Of a stretch of 9,570 nt of DNA, positions 1-7,310 are shown piece after piece. The translations under genes and the position numbers were made by a program. Positions within the stretch are counted from its first letter, which is position 1. Every line of letters begins with the position of its first letter. This stretch comes from Firmicutes bacterium UBA6648 (GTDB lineage: Bacteria > Bacillota > Clostridia > Peptostreptococcales > Anaerovoracaceae). Location of the stretch: assembly GCA_002455605.1 (NCBI GenBank), contig DKLE01000054.1, positions 1 to 9,570 on the forward strand, written 5' to 3'. A model generated the notes under the pieces. The model did not search any database and had not been told where the DNA came from. It saw only the letters and a list, made by a program, of their open reading frames with translations.

Positions 1-15
1 ATGATATGATTCCAA
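1..15 (-). CDS. murA: Start of a downstream gene, probably murA (five codons)
   Basis: Eight bases after a strong Shine-Dalgarno GGAGGTG (30-24) a TTG codon at 15-13 opens a frame that reads M-E-S-Y-H to the window edge. The spacing makes this the best start in the region; CTG at 20-18 is too close to the site. The gene after murG in many clostridial clusters is murA, UDP-GlcNAc 1-carboxyvinyltransferase, or one encoding a FtsQ/DivIB protein, and short M-x-x-Y beginnings occur in MurA. Five residues cannot identify a protein, so the name rests on position only. Confidence 0.4.
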
Positions 16-23
16 AACAGATA

Positions 24-60
24 CACCTCCACTATTATTAATACATAATATGAAAAGGTG
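24..60 (-). promoter_or_regulatory. Hairpin that can mask the ribosome binding site of the last gene
   Basis: On the minus strand CACCT (60-56) is complementary to AGGTG (28-24), which is part of the strong Shine-Dalgarno GGAGGTG (30-24); two further U-G pairs can extend the stem inward. Inside it, ATTAT (49-45) pairs with ATAAT (38-34) around a 6-base loop. The fold would sequester the ribosome binding site. No T-run follows, so it is not a terminator. A role in translational control is inference. Confidence 0.45.
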
Positions 61-76
61 CCGATTTTGTTACAAT

Positions 77-1171
77 TTATATCCCTAAATGTTCATAAAT
101 AATTTTTGTTGCGTCCGAAGGCGCAGCCTTTATACTAGCTAATTCCATGTCTTTGAGCTTCTGAGGATTGGTTTTAAAATGAGAAATTATTTTCAGAAGG
201 GATTCAGAGGATAAGTCCTTTTCTTCTATAATAGTAGCTCCGCCCTTATCCGCCACCGCTTTGGCATTAAAATATTGATGATTTCCTGTCACATTGGGTG
301 AAGGTATCAAAATCGAAGCCTTACCGCAAACGGTAATTTCCGAAACGGTCAGAGCTCCGGAACGGCTGATAATCAAATCAGCAGCGCTGATGTAATCCTG
401 CATATTGCTGATATATTTCTTTATGTGTATATTGCCTCCATTTTTAAATCCAGTACTTTCCATCTTCTTTAATATACTGTCATAATATGCAGCACCAGTC
501 ACAAAGTACAATGAAATATTTTTTACACCGTTTAAGCTCTCTGCAACATTTATCATCACATCGTTTATTTTTCCTGCGCCTCGGCTTCCTCCAAAGCACA
601 AAATAACAAATTGGTCCTCCGGAATATTCAAAATCCTCCTTGAATCATTTTTTTCTGCTTCAAAGAAAGAACGTCTGACCGGATTCCCCGAAAGAATCAG
701 TTTATCTTTATTTTTAAAATATTTTTCTGCATCTGCAAAGCTTATAAATACGTTTTCTACATATTTTTCCAGCATTTTATTTGTCATGCCGGGAAAAGCG
801 TTTTGTTCATGTATGAAGGTTTTTATTCCTAATTTATGAGCAGCCCTGACTACCGGACCGCAGACGTATCCGCCTGTACCGATCACCACATCCGGCTGAA
901 AATCTTTAATAATTTTTTTGGCCTCTTTGCTGCCCTTCACCAAGTCTTTAACAACCTTAAAATTTTTTAATATGTTTCTCCTATTAAATCCGCTTACTGT
1001 GATAAATTTAATTGGATATCCGTTTTGAGGTACTAAATCCTTTTCCAGCCCTTTTTTTGTGCCAACAAAAAGTATTTCTGCTTCAGGCCTCTTTTCCTTA
1101 ATTTTTTCGGCAATAGCAATAGCCGGATAGATATGTCCTCCGGTTCCTCCTCCGGTCATAATCACTTTCAT
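77..1171 (-). CDS. murG: MurG, lipid II-forming N-acetylglucosaminyltransferase
   Basis: MurG is a peripheral enzyme on the inner face of the membrane that transfers GlcNAc from UDP-GlcNAc to lipid I, making lipid II. The 364-residue GT-B fold protein is complete. The N-terminal half has GGGTGGH at 7-13 and IHEQNAFPG at 120-128. The C-terminal half has GNPVR at 162-166, GGSRGAG at 194-200, SRSGALTVSE at 269-278 and NHQYFNA at 297-303, the last two forming the UDP-GlcNAc site. The ATG at 1171 has GAGAGAGG (1188-1181) nine bases upstream. It follows ftsW after 53 bases, the longest gap among the complete genes, in which I see neither a terminator nor a convincing promoter. No terminator follows it, so transcription probably continues into the next gene at the window edge. 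Confidence 0.97.
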   Translation of the reverse strand: MKVIMTGGGTGGHIYPAIAIAEKIKEKRPEAEILFVGTKKGLEKDLVPQNGYPIKFITVSGFNRRNILKNFKVVKDLVKGSKEAKKIIKDFQPDVVIGTGGYVCGPVVRAAHKLGIKTFIHEQNAFPGMTNKMLEKYVENVFISFADAEKYFKNKDKLILSGNPVRRSFFEAEKNDSRRILNIPEDQFVILCFGGSRGAGKINDVMINVAESLNGVKNISLYFVTGAAYYDSILKKMESTGFKNGGNIHIKKYISNMQDYISAADLIISRSGALTVSEITVCGKASILIPSPNVTGNHQYFNAKAVADKGGATIIEEKDLSSESLLKIISHFKTNPQKLKDMELASIKAAPSDATKIIYEHLGI

Positions 1172-1224
1172 AATTTACTACCTCTCTCTTATGTCATATT
1201 ACTCATGGCCTATTGTCAGTCCCC

Positions 1225-2343
1225 TTATTCCACCGCAACCGAATGCCGTGAAATGTTCAGCAGGATTCCCACAGAAGCCATGAAAATCAGCAGTGCATTT
1301 CCTCCATAGCTGACAAAAGGCAAAGTAACTCCCGTAGGGGGCATTGATGAAGTAACAACCGCAATGTTTAGAATTACCTGAATACCAATCATAACAGATA
1401 TTCCAGATGCCAGCAGTGTACCGAATAAGTCCGCTGCATTGATTGCAATATGAATTCCTCTCCAGACTAAAATGATATATGCGATAATCAAAATCAGACA
1501 GCCAACAAATCCCAACTCCTCACCTATTATAGCGAAGATAAAGTCATTTTGAGGTTCTGGCAAATATAAATTTTTTTGTATACTCTTACCCAGCCCCAAG
1601 CCAAAAAGTCCTCCTGACCCTAGTGCCAGCAGGGATTGGACTACTTGATATCCCGTGTTCAACGGATCGGCGAAAGGATCCATAAAACTGGTCAAACGCT
1701 TCATCCAGTGGCTGTCTGGATTAGTAATAATCAGCGTACATATACCAAGGGCTCCGACTCCTACAAGACCTCCTAAATAAATATAATTTAATCCTGCCGC
1801 AAACATGATACCAATGATGATAATACACACCGTAATGGCAGTTGATAAGTTGGGCTGCAGAATAATTAATCCGCCGTATACACCGCATAATACGAATAAT
1901 GGCACAACACCCTTTGTCAATGATTTAATAATTTTGGGATCCCTACTGAGAAACCATGAAGTAAATATGATGGCAGCAGGCTTTGCCAGTTCTCCCGGCA
2001 TGATAGTTATGCCTCCCACGCCAAGCCATCTGGTGGCATAGTTTCTTTCTTCTCCCAACGGTGTAAAGAGCAAAACTAAAAGTATCACGCTTATAATCAT
2101 GACAGGCTTTGCAATTTTAGAATAAAACCTATAATCTACAGTGGCTGTCACAAGCATTGCGCCAAGTCCAAGCATTGCCCAAACAGTATCCTTGATTAAA
2201 TAGGAGTATGGATTGCCGCTCTTATTTATTGATGTGTAATAACTGGCACTAAATACCATTATTATTCCGAAAATTACAAGGCCTAATGTGATTAAGACCA
2301 ATATAAAATCTCCGGATTTCATTCTTCTTTTTCTTTTTGCCAT
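1225..2343 (-). CDS. ftsW: SEDS peptidoglycan glycosyltransferase FtsW/SpoVE
   Basis: This is a polytopic membrane protein that polymerises lipid II into glycan strands at the septum or spore cortex, in partnership with a class B PBP such as the SpoVD product upstream. At 372 residues with about ten membrane segments it has the usual size. Family motifs are present: RWLGVGGITIMPGELAKP at 105-122, LQPNLSTA at 162-169, GYQVVQSLLALGSGGLFG at 231-248, and LPEPQNDFIFAIIGEELGF at 261-279. In the last, Asp267 matches the catalytic aspartate known from RodA and FtsW. PFVSYGG at 342-348 is also conserved. The basic start MAKRKRRMK fits a cytoplasmic N-terminus. MPGE and LQPN replace the more usual QPSE and QPD, which I take as lineage variation. 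Whether it is the division FtsW or the sporulation SpoVE cannot be decided from sequence; the position before murG matches spoVE in Bacillus. Confidence 0.94.
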   Translation of the reverse strand: MAKRKRRMKSGDFILVLITLGLVIFGIIMVFSASYYTSINKSGNPYSYLIKDTVWAMLGLGAMLVTATVDYRFYSKIAKPVMIISVILLVLLFTPLGEERNYATRWLGVGGITIMPGELAKPAAIIFTSWFLSRDPKIIKSLTKGVVPLFVLCGVYGGLIILQPNLSTAITVCIIIIGIMFAAGLNYIYLGGLVGVGALGICTLIITNPDSHWMKRLTSFMDPFADPLNTGYQVVQSLLALGSGGLFGLGLGKSIQKNLYLPEPQNDFIFAIIGEELGFVGCLILIIAYIILVWRGIHIAINAADLFGTLLASGISVMIGIQVILNIAVVTSSMPPTGVTLPFVSYGGNALLIFMASVGILLNISRHSVAVE

Positions 2344-2360
2344 TTACATTTCCCAACCTC
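2344..2360 (-). promoter_or_regulatory. ftsW translation start region with a start-stop ATGTAA
   Basis: Between murD and ftsW the minus strand has GAGG (2360-2357), seven bases, then ATG TAA (2349-2344), directly followed by the ftsW ATG (2343). The GAGG is ideally spaced for the ATG that is immediately stopped, and 13 bases from the real start. A second, weaker GGGA (2354-2351) is 7 bases from the ftsW ATG. A minimal start-stop element here could dampen ftsW translation, but it could also be chance. Confidence 0.35.
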
Positions 2361-2365
2361 AGAAA

Positions 2366-3736
2366 TTATTTTTCCAAACCGTGAACACAATTCTTAAAGT
2401 GCTCACCTCTTTGCTCAAAACAAGAATACATATCCCAGCTTGCACAGGCAGGTGACAATAAAACGGTATCCCCGGGTACTGCCAGCTTAAATGCTGAAAT
2501 TACGCATTCCTCCATGTTCTTTGCTAGAGTTATATTATAAAAACCTATCGCTTCAGCTTGCTCTTTTATTTTAGGAGCTGTCTTGCCCAAAAGTACCATG
2601 TGCTTCACTCTTCCGTCAAAGGCTTTTATGAAATCTGTAAAATCTGAGCCCTTATCATAACCGCCTGCAATTAAAATAATATTATTTTTCATCGCTTCAA
2701 TGGCTTTTATCGATGCATCAGGATTTGTTCCCTTTGAATCATTTACAAAATGAACACCGTCTACTTGACCGCAGTATTCAAGCCTATGCTCCACTCCCCG
2801 GAAAGCCCGTAAAGTATCTGAAATAACATCCGGCTCAATCCCTGCAAAATATGATATTGCAGCGGCCGCAAGAGCATTTTCAAGGTTATGTTCCCCCGGA
2901 ATTTTCAGTTCGTCAACACCGCATAAAGCGATCAAATTCCCTGTATCATTGATAATTACAATACGTCCATCTGCTACAAATGCCCCGTAAGGCAATTTTA
3001 CTTTTCTGCTGAAGGGTACTATTTTTGCTTTTTTGCAGTTTTTGCTCAGCTGAAAACTCACCGGATCATCATAATTGGCTATATAGTATCCGTTTTCATC
3101 TTGATTCTCAAATATCTTAGCTTTTGCAGCTCCATAATTCTCCATGGTATGATGCCGGTTTAAGTGATCCGGCGTCAGGTTTAGTATGGCTGAAACTTTC
3201 GGCTTAAAGTATTTAGTGGTTTCAAGCTGAAAACTACTGGTTTCCGTAATAAGCCAAGAATCTAATTCAGCACTTAGGGCCATGGAAATAACTGCTACGC
3301 CAATATTTCCTACAACATAAGTCTTTTTCTTGGCATTTTTAAAAATTTCACCCACTAATGTTGTGGTGGTAGTCTTTCCGTTGGTTCCTGTAATCGCTAC
3401 ATAATTTCCGTTTCCTGCCCGATAAGCTATCTCCAGCTCACCGACTACCTCAACTCCCTTATTGATAGCTTCCTGAACAAAACCCAATTCCAGAGGAACC
3501 CCCGGACTGACGATCATCATATCAATGTCTTCAAGGCAAGATGGTTTTTCTGCAAAATAGCATTTTACATTTCTGCTGATAAGAAAATTTACTAACTGGG
3601 GTTCAATTTCAGAAAGAGGTTTGGAGTCCTGAACAAAAACTTTTGCTCCCAGCTTTAGCATTGCCTGGGTTGCTGCGATTCCGGACTTTCCCATACCTAC
3701 AATCAAAACCTTTTTATTTTGCATGTTATTATTCAT
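2366..3736 (-). CDS. murD: MurD, UDP-MurNAc-L-alanine:D-glutamate ligase
   Basis: MurD adds D-glutamate to UDP-MurNAc-L-alanine in the cytoplasm with ATP, the second amino acid step. At 456 residues it is complete. The N-terminal Rossmann-like UDP-binding domain has VLIVGMGKSG at 10-19 and VSPGVP at 76-81. The ATP domain has ITGTNGKTTTTT at 115-126, ETSSFQL at 165-171 and DHLNRH at 190-195, with Lys205 in AAKAKIF as the likely carbamoylated lysine. The C-terminal domain has GVEHRLE at 314-320, NDSKGTNPD at 332-340, AGGYDKG at 357-363, and the LLSPACASWDMYSCFEQRG stretch at 426-444. DHLNRH carries Asn where many members have Asp, a mild variation. The ATG at 3736 has GAGG seven bases upstream, and that site overlaps the mraY stop (TAGAGGTG), implying coupled translation. 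A second ATG at codon 5 is a less likely start. Confidence 0.97.
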   Translation of the reverse strand: MNNNMQNKKVLIVGMGKSGIAATQAMLKLGAKVFVQDSKPLSEIEPQLVNFLISRNVKCYFAEKPSCLEDIDMMIVSPGVPLELGFVQEAINKGVEVVGELEIAYRAGNGNYVAITGTNGKTTTTTLVGEIFKNAKKKTYVVGNIGVAVISMALSAELDSWLITETSSFQLETTKYFKPKVSAILNLTPDHLNRHHTMENYGAAKAKIFENQDENGYYIANYDDPVSFQLSKNCKKAKIVPFSRKVKLPYGAFVADGRIVIINDTGNLIALCGVDELKIPGEHNLENALAAAAISYFAGIEPDVISDTLRAFRGVEHRLEYCGQVDGVHFVNDSKGTNPDASIKAIEAMKNNIILIAGGYDKGSDFTDFIKAFDGRVKHMVLLGKTAPKIKEQAEAIGFYNITLAKNMEECVISAFKLAVPGDTVLLSPACASWDMYSCFEQRGEHFKNCVHGLEK

Positions 3737-3746
3737 TATTTCACCT

Positions 3747-4703
3747 CTAAAGTATTACTAATCCAAATACGCAGCATATGAGTGTGAAGGCCCAAAATAA
3801 TGCTACAACCTGTGTTTCCTTTAAACCGCAAAGCTCAAAATGATGATGCAGAGGAGCCATTTTAAACACCCGTTTTCCAGTAGTTTTAAAGCTTATCACT
3901 TGTATCATAACAGAGAGAGCCTCTAATACAAACAGCAGCCCCGCAATGGGCAGCATGAGCTCCATATTCATAATAATTGCTGCTGCTGCCAAGCCGCCTC
4001 CTAAAGCCAGAGAGCCTGTATCTCCCATAAAAACCTTGGCCGGATTTTTATTAAACATCAAAAATCCCATACAGCCTCCCGCCAAAGCGGAATTAAATAT
4101 GCCTCCTGCATTAATGCCAAAGTTTACCGCTACCATAGCAAAGAAAAGTGCTACTAATGTGGTTACACCTGATGCAAGTCCATCCAGCCCATCTGTCAGA
4201 TTGACACTATTGACCATAGCTACGACCACAAAAGCTACAAAGGGAACATACCAAACGCCAAAATCCCAGTGCTGATCAAAAAACGGAATATATACAGAGG
4301 TTCCATAAACAGAAACATTGGATTGATAAACTGCTACTGCGGCTGCAATTATAATTTGAAGAACCAGTTTCTGCCACGCTCTCAATCCCAAATTCTGTTT
4401 TTTGGCTACTTTTAAATAATCATCCAGAAACCCTAACAGTCCGAATAAGATGAATGCTGCAAGGATTACTCCCATGTCCTTTGACATCCCCCCTGAGGTT
4501 AAGCAGGTTATAGTGGTTGCCCCAATAATAGCCAGCCCTCCCATGGAAGGCGTTCCCGCTTTCACCTGATGAGACTTCGGGCCTTCTTCTCTGATATTCT
4601 GTCCTGCCTTTAAGTTCTGCAAAATAGGTATTTCTACATAAGTAAGTACTAAGCTTATGAAAAAGGCCACTATTATTAAAATTCCAATCTGTAAATAACT
4701 CAT
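3747..4703 (-). CDS. mraY: MraY, phospho-MurNAc-pentapeptide transferase
   Basis: MraY is an integral membrane enzyme that transfers phospho-MurNAc-pentapeptide from UDP to undecaprenyl phosphate, forming lipid I. The 318-residue protein is strongly hydrophobic with about ten membrane segments. It keeps the family signatures: the Asp pair in LDDYLK (93-98), NLTDGLDGLA (168-177), FMGDTGS with Asp228 (225-231), and the cytoplasmic APLHHHFE (283-290). The GTPSMGG motif at 50-56 is also typical. The ATG start at 4703 follows a GGGAG ribosome binding site (4713-4709) that sits in the 14-base gap after the murF stop. The start of murD follows 10 bases after its TAG. It supplies the lipid I that MurG, encoded downstream in the same operon, converts to lipid II. 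Confidence 0.97.
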   Translation of the reverse strand: MSYLQIGILIIVAFFISLVLTYVEIPILQNLKAGQNIREEGPKSHQVKAGTPSMGGLAIIGATTITCLTSGGMSKDMGVILAAFILFGLLGFLDDYLKVAKKQNLGLRAWQKLVLQIIIAAAVAVYQSNVSVYGTSVYIPFFDQHWDFGVWYVPFVAFVVVAMVNSVNLTDGLDGLASGVTTLVALFFAMVAVNFGINAGGIFNSALAGGCMGFLMFNKNPAKVFMGDTGSLALGGGLAAAAIIMNMELMLPIAGLLFVLEALSVMIQVISFKTTGKRVFKMAPLHHHFELCGLKETQVVALFWAFTLICCVFGLVIL

Positions 4704-4717
4704 AATTACTCCCGATA

Positions 4718-6103
4718 CTATTCCATAATTTTTTTTACTACTTGATCCATAGCCATACCCCTTGATCCCTTAACCAGGATAATATCTCCCAGCTGCACAG
4801 CCGTTTTGATTTCACTCATTAATTTTTCTTTGTCGCTATAGTATCTGACTTTTTCTTTTCCCAATATTTCTTCCGCAGCTTCTGCCATATACCTCGCCTG
4901 TTCTCCCACAGCCATCAATATATCTACCCTTTGCCTTGCTGCATATTCGCCCACTTCTCTATGATATTTAGGGCTATCTTTACCCATCTCTAACATATCC
5001 GCCAATATAGCTATTTTTCTCATGCCTTTTGCTGCCATCAGTACATCGATGCCTGCTTTCATGGAGTCCGGACTGGCGTTATACGTATCATCAATTATCT
5101 TAACCCCATCCTTGCCTTTTATATTTAAGCGTTTATCAGTAAGCTCCATCTTGGCAAGGCCTTTTGCCGCCTCTTCCATAGAAATTCCCAATTCCATAGC
5201 AGCCGCAACGGCAAGTGTCCCATTGACGGCATTATGCCTGCCGGGAATAGGTAATTCAAACCGCATTGCCTCCAGCTTATGCTCCACAGTAAAGGCGATT
5301 CCTTCTTCTCCCCTGTCTAAAATATCCGATATAATAAAATCGCTTTTACCATTATTGCCAACAGAAAGTCGTTTATATACACCTTGCGTGTTTTCTCTCG
5401 TAAGCATATCATTTATTTCATTAACTACAAGAATATTTTTCTCAGTGAAAAAATTCGTTATCTCCAGCTTTGCTTTAAGTATTCCTTCTCTGCTTCCTAA
5501 ATTTTCGATATGTGATGTTCCGATGTTGGTTATAATACCGATGTCAGGCTTCACAATTTCTGCCAGCAAATTTATTTCTCCGAACTCACTCATTCCCATT
5601 TCTAAAATTCCTATTTCAGTGCCTTCATCAAAGCCCAAAACAGTGAGAGGCAATCCGATATGATTATTCAGATTTCCTACATTTCTTGCTGTTTTATGTT
5701 TTCCACTGCAAATATAATAAAGCATATCTTTAGTTGTGGTTTTACCCGTACTACCTGTTATGCCTATTTTTTTCATATTAAAAGTTGAAAGGTAGTAGGA
5801 CGCCAGATTTTGCAATGCTTTTGTTGTATCCTCCACTAAAATTACATGCAGTTGTTCCTTCAGAGGATGTTCCATTATTTCCTTTGGATCTGATACAACA
5901 AAATCACTGCATCCTCCATCAATTGCCATAGGTATAAATTTATGTGCATCATGATTTTCTCCTATAAGAGGAAAAAATAAGTCTCCCCTTACAGCTTTCC
6001 GTGAATCTGTGCAAACTCTTTCAATATAATCGTTCTCGTTTCCTAAGATAAGTTCGCCTTTTAAAGCATTACAAACCTCTTTTATCATTAGTTTTTTCAT
6101 CAT
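4718..6103 (-). CDS. murF: MurF, UDP-MurNAc-tripeptide D-alanyl-D-alanine ligase
   Basis: MurF joins the D-Ala-D-Ala dipeptide to the UDP-MurNAc-tripeptide with ATP, completing the cytoplasmic pentapeptide precursor. At 461 residues it has the normal length and all three Mur ligase domains. The N-terminal UDP-binding domain carries DSR at 33-35 and GDLFFPLIGENHDAHKFI at 40-57. The ATP domain has GITGSTGKTTTK at 114-125, EMGMSEFGEI at 168-177 and Lys212 as the likely carbamoylated lysine. The C-terminal part shows GRHNAVNG at 288-295, DDTYNASPDSM at 338-348, LADMLEMG at 367-374 and VKGSRGMAMD at 444-453. It starts with ATG ATG (6103 or 6100), one base after the murE TGA, and its GAGAG ribosome binding site lies in the last murE codons, so translation is probably coupled. 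Its intact N-terminal domain contrasts with the truncated MurE next door. Confidence 0.96.
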   Translation of the reverse strand: MMKKLMIKEVCNALKGELILGNENDYIERVCTDSRKAVRGDLFFPLIGENHDAHKFIPMAIDGGCSDFVVSDPKEIMEHPLKEQLHVILVEDTTKALQNLASYYLSTFNMKKIGITGSTGKTTTKDMLYYICSGKHKTARNVGNLNNHIGLPLTVLGFDEGTEIGILEMGMSEFGEINLLAEIVKPDIGIITNIGTSHIENLGSREGILKAKLEITNFFTEKNILVVNEINDMLTRENTQGVYKRLSVGNNGKSDFIISDILDRGEEGIAFTVEHKLEAMRFELPIPGRHNAVNGTLAVAAAMELGISMEEAAKGLAKMELTDKRLNIKGKDGVKIIDDTYNASPDSMKAGIDVLMAAKGMRKIAILADMLEMGKDSPKYHREVGEYAARQRVDILMAVGEQARYMAEAAEEILGKEKVRYYSDKEKLMSEIKTAVQLGDIILVKGSRGMAMDQVVKKIME

Positions 6104-6104
6104 A

Positions 6105-7298
6105 TCACTCTCTCATATTGATTATCTCTTTAACTACACTCTCATCATCAAAAGGCAATTTCTTACCGCTAATCAACTGGTATTTTTCATGGCCCTTTCC
6201 CGCAATTACAATCAAATCGCCTTCTGCATACATTTCAACAGCCTTTTTAATGGCTTCCCGCCTATCTACTTCTACTATATACTCACAGTTTGTTTCAGTC
6301 ATGCCTTTTTCAATTTCTTCTGTTATAGCCTCCGGTTCCTCAAATCTTGGGTTATCGGAGGTTATAATGCAAAAATCACTGTGCTTACCGGCAATTCTGC
6401 CCATGATACTGCGTTTCTCTTTATCGCGATTACCGCCGCAGCCAAACACACAGATCAGTCTTCCTTTTTTCAGCTCTCCTGCCACCCTTAATAAATTTTC
6501 AAGAGCATCAGGCGTATGTGCAAAATCGATTACTGCATCTATATTTTGTTGGTTCTCTACCTTTTGGAATCTTCCCGGTACTCCTTTAATTTTCTTTAGC
6601 CCTTCTATAACGAATTTTCTTTCAACGCCCGCCTGTCTGGACATGGCCAGTGCTAAAAGACCGTTATATGCGGTGGTTTTACCGGGCAGATCAATTTGAA
6701 TTTTCCCCCATGATTCTCCGGCCTCAAATGGCTCCATAAGGATACCATGAATTGAATTTTCTACTATTCTTCCAAAATAATCTGCCTCCGGATCTTTAAA
6801 AGAAAAAGACTGTATTCTTATTTCCGGTTTGATGCTTCCCATTATTTGTTCCGCTTTTATTTTATCATAAAGTCTTTTTCCGTAAGAGTCATCAATGTTA
6901 ATGCACATTCCTTTTTCGGTCTTATGAAACAGCTTTGCCTTTGCATTAAAATAATTCTCCATAGTAATATGATAATCCAAATGGTCCTGAGTTAAATTCG
7001 TAAACCCGGAGTAATGAACATCAACATTATCAATCCTGCCCTGATCCAAGCCATGGGAAGAGACCTCCATTATACAGGTCTCTATACCTTGCTCTTCCAG
7101 CTCTTGAAAGTATTTTTTTAAAACTTCTTTCGATGGTGTAGTATTTAAAGCATCATATTGATGTTTACCAATTATGTGGGTTATCGTTCCCACTAACCCG
7201 CATTCTCTGCCGGCTTCTTCTAATATGCTTTTCAGCATGTATGATACTGTGGTTTTTCCGTTAGTTCCCGTTATGCCGAAAACTTCAATGGTCACCAA
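6105..7298 (-). CDS. murE: MurE-type ligase lacking the N-terminal UDP-binding domain
   Basis: MurE adds the third stem-peptide residue to UDP-MurNAc-L-Ala-D-Glu in the cytoplasm, using ATP. The central and C-terminal domains are complete. The P-loop GTNGKTT is at residues 11-17, TTP at 53-55, MEVSSHGLDQGR at 77-88, TNLTQDHLDYH at 100-110, and Lys120 in NAKAKLF fits the usual carbamoylated lysine. HTPDALE is at 261-267, GCGGNRDKEKR at 286-296, DNPR at 315-318, and AGKGHE at 366-371. DNPR is the pattern of meso-diaminopimelate-adding enzymes. The protein is only 397 residues, against about 480-500 for the family, because the first 90-100 residues that bind the UDP part are absent. The start is TTG (7298) or GTG (7295), three or six bases past the spoVD stop; an in-frame TAA just before it excludes extension. 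It may be a working two-domain enzyme, a partner protein, or the remnant of a deletion with a full MurE elsewhere. Confidence 0.88.
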   Translation of the reverse strand: MVTIEVFGITGTNGKTTVSYMLKSILEEAGRECGLVGTITHIIGKHQYDALNTTPSKEVLKKYFQELEEQGIETCIMEVSSHGLDQGRIDNVDVHYSGFTNLTQDHLDYHITMENYFNAKAKLFHKTEKGMCINIDDSYGKRLYDKIKAEQIMGSIKPEIRIQSFSFKDPEADYFGRIVENSIHGILMEPFEAGESWGKIQIDLPGKTTAYNGLLALAMSRQAGVERKFVIEGLKKIKGVPGRFQKVENQQNIDAVIDFAHTPDALENLLRVAGELKKGRLICVFGCGGNRDKEKRSIMGRIAGKHSDFCIITSDNPRFEEPEAITEEIEKGMTETNCEYIVEVDRREAIKKAVEMYAEGDLIVIAGKGHEKYQLISGKKLPFDDESVVKEIINMRE

Positions 7299-7310
7299 TT
7301 ATCACTCCCT
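7295..7310 (-). promoter_or_regulatory. spoVD-murE junction: ribosome binding site, tandem stops and non-ATG start
   Basis: On the minus strand this short stretch reads AGG GAG TGA TAA TTG GTG. GGGAG (7309-7305) is the likely Shine-Dalgarno sequence. It overlaps the last codons of spoVD and stands 6 bases from TTG (7298) and 9 bases from GTG (7295), so either codon could start murE. TGA (7304-7302) ends spoVD. TAA (7301-7299) is in frame both with spoVD and with murE, so it proves that murE cannot begin further upstream in its own frame. Confidence 0.75.

Noticed and set aside
1172..1224. The 53-base gap between ftsW and murG as a promoter or terminator site
   Set aside because: A CTGACA-like sequence is present but no -10 lies at a suitable distance, and no stable inverted repeat is seen.
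3946..4275. A 109-codon plus-strand open frame opposite mraY
   Set aside because: It is an antisense shadow of a strongly conserved membrane protein gene, with low-complexity composition.
4718..4735. A run of A residues near the end of murF as a programmed frameshift site
   Set aside because: It lies in the last few codons, AAA-rich lysine codons are common here, and no stimulating structure or useful alternative frame follows.
5022..5663. A 213-codon open frame on the plus strand opposite murF
   Set aside because: It lies wholly inside the well-supported murF gene, is rich in Ser, Pro and Ile in the way antisense shadows are, and shows no recognisable motif.
6118..6699. Plus-strand open frames of 193 and 100 codons opposite murE
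   Set aside because: They overlap each other and the conserved C-terminal half of murE, and have no domain-like pattern; they are antisense shadows.
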